64,000 nt of DNA from assembly GCF_017874615.1 (NCBI RefSeq), contig NZ_JAGIKV010000014.1:118099-182098 (forward strand), given 5' to 3'. The DNA comes from Paenibacillus xylanexedens. Its GTDB lineage: Bacteria; Bacillota; Bacilli; Paenibacillales; Paenibacillaceae. Both the position numbers and the translations under genes were made by a program. This document shows, one piece after another, positions 12,901-21,900 of the stretch. Numbering within the stretch: position 1 is the first letter of the stretch; the number at the start of each line of letters is the position of its first letter. The notes beneath the pieces are model-generated. The model was not told where the DNA came from. It did no database searches and saw nothing but the letters and a program-made list of their open reading frames with translations.

Positions 12901-15900
12901 TGCCTCCTGCCATCAGCAGTTCCAGCGCCCGCATGGCATCCTCAGGATGTATGGAGCCAATTCCCGACTGATTCAGTCTTTGCTTGAAAGCAGCAGGCAC
13001 CTGACTGGCGATGCCGGTCTCAGCCCAGTAACCCCAATTCATCACTTTTACAGGGAATTTCCAGGCTTGTGCTGCAGCACTCATGCCATCGATAAAGGCA
13101 CATCCGGCGGCATATCCGGCTTGTCCAGCTGGTGTGGTGAACGAGCTCATGGAGGAGAAAAACAGCATGAAATTCAGAGGTTCCTGTCCAAAAATGTTCA
13201 TCATGTTCACACTGGCATCCAGCTTGGATGACAATACATTGCGGAAATAATCTGGAGTCATCTGAGACAGACTTTGATCCATCAGGCCTACTGCAGCATG
13301 GACAACCCCGTGAATGGCTGGCGCCAATGATCTGATCTGGCGGTATGCCTCCTGCAAGCTGTGTTTGTCGGATGCATCCGCAGAAATATACAACGGTTCG
13401 GTTCCCAATTCGCCAAGGCGTCTGCACAGCTCTCCGATCCGTGCATCGACCGCTCTTCGGCCAATCCAGATAAGCCGCGCCTGATAGCGCCGAATCATAT
13501 ATTCACTCCATACTTCCCCAATGCCGCCCGCACCGCCAATAACGACGTAGACGCCATTTTTTCTGAATGCTTCATGCGTGTCACCTGTAGAGCAGACGTT
13601 CACCAGTACACTTTCATACCCTTTTCCATTCCGCCAGGCGCGCGTATTCCCATCCCATATCCCTGGAAAATGGCGTTCGGGATGCGCTCCGATGTCATGG
13701 ACATCATCCACATCCAGATGGCAGACCCTCCAATCCGGCATTTCTTTGGCGAGGGAACCTGCCAGTCCGCTAATTCCGGCGTGCGCAGGATAGATCGTTT
13801 CTCCAGCCAATACGTTGCAGGCCTTCTCCGTTATGATGGTCAGATCGAGTCTGCGTGCGTCGTAGCCCAGATTTATCAAGACTTTAATGAGGAGAAATGT
13901 CTGAAACAATCCCTGGTTCTGCTCATTGATCACTTCCACAGCATGCTCCGGCCCTTGAACGATGCTTGAGGGCGGCACAATCCAGATCAGACGGCTGATT
14001 ACGCCATGGCGCTTTAACTCAAGTTCTAGTTTTGTTTCTGGTGCATCCCCTTCAACCGCAACAGGTCGCAGGTCGGGATGCCATTGCTGAATAACGTCCT
14101 GCTGCCTCGACGTCCCGCCTACGATAATCCCCGAACCGCCGAAAGACATGGCCCTAGGTTGGGTTATATCGGGACTGGTTGATACTTCTCTCCAACTTGG
14201 CGCATAAGTCATCGCTCCTGAGAGCGGAATTGGTGTCAGTGTCTGCTTCTCCGGGGTGGCATAAGCTATTTTTTCATCCGGCAGTGGCTTTGCAAATGTA
14301 TTGGAGTCTTCTTGAATAACGCCGGATGGTTCCCCAGGGTACGGTCTGTGCAAAATCGTCAGCCCTATGAATTGCAGGACTATTTTTCCCTGGTCGTCGC
14401 ACAGATCGATCTGCACTTTGCTAGCCGTTCCAGAAGCATCCTGTTCCGGCAAAAGACGCACCCATGCCCAGACGGAATCCGGGCAGGCTCGATAGATTAC
14501 AGCCTGATCCAAGGAAAAAGGGGTAACTCCGCCTTCCTTGAATTGCGGCAATCCGATGCATGCCTGTATAGCTGAATCCACCAGAGCTGGATGAAGACCA
14601 TACTCCTCAGCCGTGGATGCAAGAGATGGCGGCAGTTTCAATTGTGCGATGACTTGCCCCTCTCCGATATGAAGACGCTGAATCCCCTGATGACCCGGTC
14701 CATAATACAGGCCGGACTGCTCAAAGAAACGGTAACATTCAGCAGCCGTCATCGTTTGTTTTCCGCATTGCAACAGCAAGGATTCCAGATCGATCGTTGG
14801 ATAGGAAGCTGCTTGACGAGTGGACGTCGAAATCGTTCCTATATGATGTACATTTCGTTTGGATGGTTCTGATCTCACGGATCTCGAATTGTTTTCCCCG
14901 CTGGTTATTTCATAACGGATCTCCCCCGTATCCAGCGGAGTTAATCTCAATTCCGCCTGAAGCCTGCCCGGTGTGACTGAATGCAGTTCAATCCCCAGCA
15001 GCACAGTCCAGTAGATGTCGCGAAAAACAATAACCCTGTCCTGTCGGGATGAATCTGTCGGAATAACCTGTTCCACAGCTGCCCTGGCCATTTCGAGGCA
15101 GGCGGCTCCTGGCATGATTTTACGATTGTGAATGACATGATCGTTTAAGAAAAATTCCTGTCCGCTCCACTCTGAACTGAAACAAATCCCTTGCAGATCC
15201 GATGTGTTTCGCTGGAGAAGCGGGTGAAGATAAGATGTTAGTACAGGTTGTCCCGATTTACGCTCTCTCTGTTCAGGCACCCAATAACGTTCTGTGGCAA
15301 ACGGATAAGTGGGCAGGCTGATTCGCTGGGGCGTCCTTCCCGTGTAACCTTCAGACCACGGAACCTCAAGACCCTTCACCCAAAGATCCAGCAGCTGTCC
15401 ATACTTGCCTTTGCGGACCCAGCTTTTTACCGTTTCCTGCATATCTGCATCCTCTGCCAGTGCACCGATCGAGGCTCTGTGGGACTTTATTTTGCCTCGA
15501 TACATGTTTTCGGTTTTCTCCGGATCATGAATATAAGCGTCCAGCCGGTCTTCTATTTCAGCAATGGAAGTTGCCACCAAAGCCAGTCGCTCTTCCATCG
15601 CCGCACGCCCTGTCTGAAGTGTGTACGCGAGCTGAGACAGATGACGATCCTCATATCGTCCCGATTGCAACGCCGCCAGCAATTGCCGAGCCTGTTCCTG
15701 AAGTCTTTTTTCGGTTTTGGCTGACAGTACGATGCATACCGAAGTAGATTTATTCATTGAGTCCCCGTGAGCTGAATGAAGGGTCCTATCGGAATTGGCT
15801 ACCGATTCAGCCGGAATATACTCTTCAAGCAACACATGTGCGTTTACACCTCCGAATCCGAAGGAACTCACTCCTGCACGTCTTGGCAGCGTTTTTCCGG

Positions 15901-18900
15901 CAGAGTCATGGAGCGCTTCCCATGCTTTATTTTCATCGACGATGTAAAAAGGACTTCCTTCCAATTGAATGTAAGGGTTAGGTCTCTCATAATGAACTGT
16001 CTTCACAAGCGTTTTGTATTTCATTTGCAACAGTACCTTAATGACCCCGGCAATGCCCGCGGCAAGCTCCAGATGCCCAATGTTGGTTTTGATGGAGCCA
16101 AGACCGCAAGATGCTGAGGTTGTTATATTGGGTTCCGCAGTTGCAAGAGTCTCCTGAAACGCGATCTTCAAGCCGTTAATTTCAATAGGATCACCAAGTG
16201 GCGTTCCCGTTCCGTGAGCCTCAATGTATCCTATGGTAGATGGGTGTACACCAGCCTTTGAATATACGGATTTAATCAAGTCGGCCTGTGCTCGCGGATT
16301 CGGTGCAGTGAGTGATGCGGCCCGTCCACCGTGATTTTCATCCGTAGCACGAATCAGGCCATATATGTGATCACCTGCTTGCTCTGCGGCCCGTAACCCT
16401 TTCAAGAAAATCATGCCAACGCCTTCTCCGCGTACATATCCGTTAACCTCATCGGAGAACGTTTTACAACGTCCATCTGGACTCAGCATACCTGCTTTAT
16501 TGAAACTGATATGATAGTCCGGGTCCAGAATGGTATTAACTCCACCCACTATAGCAGTATCACAGTCTCCATTTCGTATCGCCTGAACAGCCCTGTGAAG
16601 TGCCACCAGCGAACTGGAGCATGCCGTCTCCACAGGTTCACTTGGACCGTGTACATTCAGGAAAAAGCTCATTCGGTTAGGACCTACGGAAGCCACATGG
16701 CCTGTTGAAGTATATCCTTCGATTACGGTATCCGCCTGTGTTAACAGACGATGATACCCGCTGCTCGCAGTGCCAACAAAGATACCCATTTTTGAACCGG
16801 ACAAGCTCGGCGGTGCATAGCCCGCATCTTCAATTGCTTTCCAGGCATACATCATCAAAAGCCGCTGCTGCGGGTCCATCAATTCCGCTTCACGTGGGGA
16901 AATGCCAAAGAAACCAGGATCAAATTCGGCGACACCCTCCATAAATCCGCCCCATTTGATATTGGTTTTGTTGTGAGCCTGATCGGGGTCTCCGTAATAG
17001 GCTCTCCAGTCCCACCGATCCGGTGGAATTTCCGAGATGCAATCCCGTCCCTGAAGCAGGTTATTCCATAAGGCATCAATGTCCTTCGCCATCGGAAAAC
17101 GGCCGCTCATGCCAATAATAGCGATGGGTTCCGGCGCCTTATGATTTTGATGATCGGATTCAGGCAGGCTGGATTCTCTATGGCTTTCAGAGGATGTTAT
17201 TGAACCTCCTATTTGTCCTTTCTGCTCAGAGGAATCTTTCGTTTCCTTTGGAAATGTATATGGGTTACGGATCGAAAACGAACCAGCCTGTTCCACTTGT
17301 CCGAGCAGATTAGAGGAGACACCTTCTATTTCCTTCTCCTGTGAGGAGTCATCGGCATGCAGTCCTTTGATGTCCATGTGCTTCTCAGGTAAAAGTGTAT
17401 CCCACTGTTTCGGATAGGCTCCGACAAGATGTCCTGTTAAAGACCTTAAGGTGGAATGCTCAAAGAAAACAGTAGGTGTAAGTTTAAGCTTATAGTACTC
17501 ATTAAGAATACCGGCGAAATCGGTAAACGAAATGGAATCGAATCCATATTCGCCAAATTCCACATCTGGAAAGATGTCGGTCCGGTTTACCTGCAACAAC
17601 TCAGACATATGATCCGTTAAAGCGTCTTGGACTCTCGAAACGAGCAGTCGTTTTCGCTCATCCCCTGTTGGCCATGTTCGTTTTTGCGACTCGGGGACAT
17701 CGCTTGGGACGGCAACAGACGTCATGGATTGTGAAGGAGCTGTTGACACGTTCGATATCGATGGCTGATCCACCGAACCTGCGGAATCAGGCATTACACC
17801 TGACAGGAATACGTCCGGTTCACCGTAAAAAGCCAGCACTTGGGATGAACCGCTGTTCATGGCCATATGCAGTAGTTTGATTCCGATAGAGGTGTCCATT
17901 GGATGCATTCCCCATTGGCGGCGAATTTTCTGTTCCGCTGCTGCCCCTGGTTGCATGCGCCCTTCTCTCCAGAGCGGCCAGTTGATAGCGAGCGTTGTCC
18001 CGTTACGCTGTCCGTTCCGAACCAGCCCATTTCGGTATGTGGCGTAGGCATCCATAAAAGCATTCGCACAGGCGTAATCCGCTTGACCCGGATTGCCTGT
18101 CACAGCAGCCAATGAAGAGAACAGGACAAAAAAATCGAGCGCCATGTGGGCGGTCGATTCATCGATCCATATCGTGCCGTCCACTTTGGGAGCCAAGACG
18201 GAGCGCAGTTCTTTTGAATCTTTGAGCCGTAAGGCACGATCTTGCACGACACCTGCCGCATGAATAATGCCGTTCAGCTCACCATAATCAGACTGAATTT
18301 CCTGTACCAGTCTCTGAACTGCTTCACGGGAAGTGATGTCCGCTTTCCTGTAAAGCACGTGATTTCCGTTCAATTGAAGCTGTTGAAGCTGGGCCTGCTG
18401 CTCGGCGTTTGGAATCGAGCGGCCGTTTAACAGAATCGTGGCATTCCTAATCTGACTGACAAGTGTACGTGTCAAGGCTAATCCGAGTCCGCCGATGCCT
18501 CCGGTTATCAGATATACCCCACCGTCTTTCCAGGACAATGAATTGCCAGCGGAGTGAGCAGACAGCTCATGCCAGACTCTTGTCTGCCTGATGCCGGAAG
18601 CCGGATAGCGGGCAATTACGTTTTCTGAATGCTGGCTCTCTGAAGCCAATGTATCAATCAGTTCTCCTGTTTGTATGGAGGAGTGCAGCTGAATGAGCTG
18701 GCATGTCAACAGTCGATGCTCTCTTGAAGCCGTCAATAACATCCCGGCAAGACCGTTGAGCAGACCGCCCTGCCCCTCTTCCTCGAAAGGAATAACGAGC
18801 TGAATAAGTGTACTTCCGGTTTCGGTGTTCACCATTTGCCTGATTTCTTCGAGCAGGTGTGCAGCTGATTCAGTAAAAAAGCTTGCAAGCGGGTGCAGCA

Positions 18901-21900
18901 ATGCATTGTCTTGCTCAAATCGCTCTGCGGAAGCAAAGGTATCCGTTGCCAGTCGTACGCAGCGGGCGTGAGGAAACGATTCACGCAATGAAGATAGTTG
19001 CCCTGTAAAGTGATCCGAAATCAAGATCAGATGACTGTTGTACTTAGCGGCTGATTGGTCGGAAGAGATCTCAAGCGGCTTCCATTCCGGCGCCATTAGA
19101 ATCGGCCTCACGTTTTCTTCCTTCTGTGAATCGAAATCTTTCTCCAGAATACGCGGCGTAAATCCGGTCATGCGAATACGTACCACTCCGTCCATGTCGC
19201 ACAGATCTACATCCAGCTTGTGAATTTTGCTGTCCCGGCTGTTTCCTGAACTGTACGTGGCAACCGCCCACATCTCTGTTGTGCAGGGACCCAGAATATC
19301 CAACTGCTCCAGCGCAAACGGCAGCGCAGGCCTGCCGGAGGCAGCCTGATCCGTCACAATGCCGAGCAAATATCCTATGGTGACCTGAAGTGCTGAGTCC
19401 ATCAAGCTGGGATGAAGAATATATTCTTCACCCGATAAGGTCTGGGATTGCGGGAGTGACAAGTGTGCTATGACACGATCCTGCCCAACATGTACGGACT
19501 GTATCCCGCGTAAGCCCGACCCAAGGACAATGCCCGTTTGAGCGGAGGAAGCGTAGAATGCTTCGGCATGAACCGGGCTGGGTGTGCAAGCCGCAAGTTC
19601 GGTTTGAATATCCCGCTCCATTTGGACAGGAAGTTTGCCGAGCATAACTTGGCCTTGACTGTATACCTGTTTATGTTGATCGCTTTCCTTTCCCTGCTCC
19701 TGAACAATTTCAAAGTGCATCGTTTCGTCTCCCTCTGTCTGCTCGACAGGACGAAAACGGATGGCAAAGGACGCTGATGTTTCATTCAGAATTAACGGAG
19801 CAGACCAGATCACGTTCCTCAAGCGAATCATCCTCGAATCCGAGAAATCACCCCATGCCGTATCTGCTGCAAAGCATACCCACTCCAAATGAGCTACACC
19901 CGGAAGCACCTTCATTCCGTTCACCAAGTGATCCTTGAAAAAGAATTCCTGACCGCTGAAAGTGGACGAATATTGCAATTGCTTTACGCTGGATGTGTTT
20001 TTGTGAACCATTGGATGCAGCACTGTTCCAAAAGCATGTTCGGCACTCAACGGCTTTTTAACCCGCTGAGTATCTTCACGTGCCGGCACCCAGTAGTCGT
20101 CCCCTGCAAAGGGGTAAGTCGGGAGCGGGATACGCTGTGCAGAGATTGGAAACAGCTTGTCGAAAGAAAGATCGTAGCCCTGTACATACATTTCGCAGAG
20201 GGCTGACAAATGCTCCAGATAAACAGAGGAATCCTCCGTTTCCCGGCACTGCCTTATACATTCGGCGGCGTATCGTTTCAACGAGGCGTTGCCGCGTTGT
20301 TCGTTTCGATTAACGAACCCGCTGGTTACTGAATTGCTCTCCCCTTTTGCAAGCCACCCACTCAACTGATCAGCTAGCTGTTCCCCGTTGCGGGCAATGC
20401 AGATCATCCGATGGGCCAAATGAGGTCTGCCTGTAAGTAAGGTATAACTCATGTGCAGACTTTCCACCGCAGAGTTTTCTTTTGCATAGGACACAAGCTG
20501 CTCAGCTTGCTGACGTAGTTGGTCCGCAGTACGCGCTGACAGTGCAATCAGATATCCGGGCCGCAGGTCGGAGCTGGCAGCCGGACGCGGGGGTGCCTCT
20601 TCAATGACCATATGGGCATTGGTTCCGCTGAATCCAAATGAACTGATCGCGGCCCTTCTCCTCTGGCCTTTTTCCGTGTCCCATGGTTTGGTCTCCGTAT
20701 TGACATAAAAAGGGCTGTCGCCGAACGCAATGTTGGGATTGGCCTTTTCCATATGCAGTGAAGCTGGAATGCGTTTGTGACGCAAGGAAAGCAAAACCTT
20801 GATCAATCCGGCAATGCCCGCCGCGGTTGCCAGATGCCCGATATTGGTTTTGATGGAGCCCAGCGCACAGTATTGCTTCTGATCCGTATATGACGAAAAT
20901 GCGTTAGTAAGCGCTTGGAACTCGATCGGGTCCCCGAGCCGGGTTCCGGTTCCATGCGCCTCTACCAGCTGAATGCTGGCCGGATCAATACCGAAGCGAT
21001 CATAGACCTGTTTCTCCAAAGCGGTCTGTGATTTGGCACTTGGTGCGGTAATTCCGTTGGTTGTACCATCCTGATTGATGCCTGTTCCGCGAATTACGCC
21101 ATGTATGTGATCTTCATCACGTACGGCATCACTGAGTCGTTTCAGCAGAACCGCTCCAGCTCCTTCTCCTGGCACAAAACCGTCTGCCCGTTCATCAAAC
21201 GTATAACATCGCCCAGTGGTTGAGAGCATGCCGGCACGGTTGGCATCCATATAGAACTGGGGAGTCGATTGAATAAACACTCCGCCCGCAAGTGCCATTT
21301 CCGTTTCCCTCGCCCACAGCGACTGACACGCCAGATGAATTGCCACCAACGAGCTGGAGCAGGCGGTATCTACCGCAATGGCAGGACCTTTCAAATCGAG
21401 ATAATAGGCAATCCTGGCCGGAATGATGGACCCAGCTTTCCCCCAGAACGACTGAGCCGGAGGCTGTTCACCCATCAGCTGTCCATAATCCATTTCCGTA
21501 CAGCCAACGTATACGCCGCATTTACGGCCCCGCATTGAGTCGCCGGCATAACCGGCATCCTCGAACGTTCTCCAGGCTTCCTCCAGAAAAATCCGTTGCT
21601 GAGGGTCCATGTAGGCCGCCTCTTGCCCGGAAATGTTAAAAAAGAGCGGATCAAAGGCATGAATATTATCCAAAAAGCTGCCCTGGTCGCAAAAGGAAAC
21701 ATCCGCTCCATAATGCTTAGCAAGATTCCAGCGCTGCTCGCGTTGGATCAGGTCATCTCCCTTTTCGAGATGCGCCCACAATTCCGCTACGTCGCGTGAA
21801 CCCGCAAATCGGCCGCTCATGCCAATGATCGCCACCGGCTCATACGTTGCCAGTTCTTCGCTTTTGTTTCCCAATCCGTCACTTTCAGTTCGGACTTGGG

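Noticed and set aside
13361..13969. 202-codon plus-strand frame inside PKS-3
   Set aside because: Antisense to the KR/linker coding sequence, no ribosome site, no recognisable domain. Other plus-strand frames across the PKS genes were dropped for the same reason.
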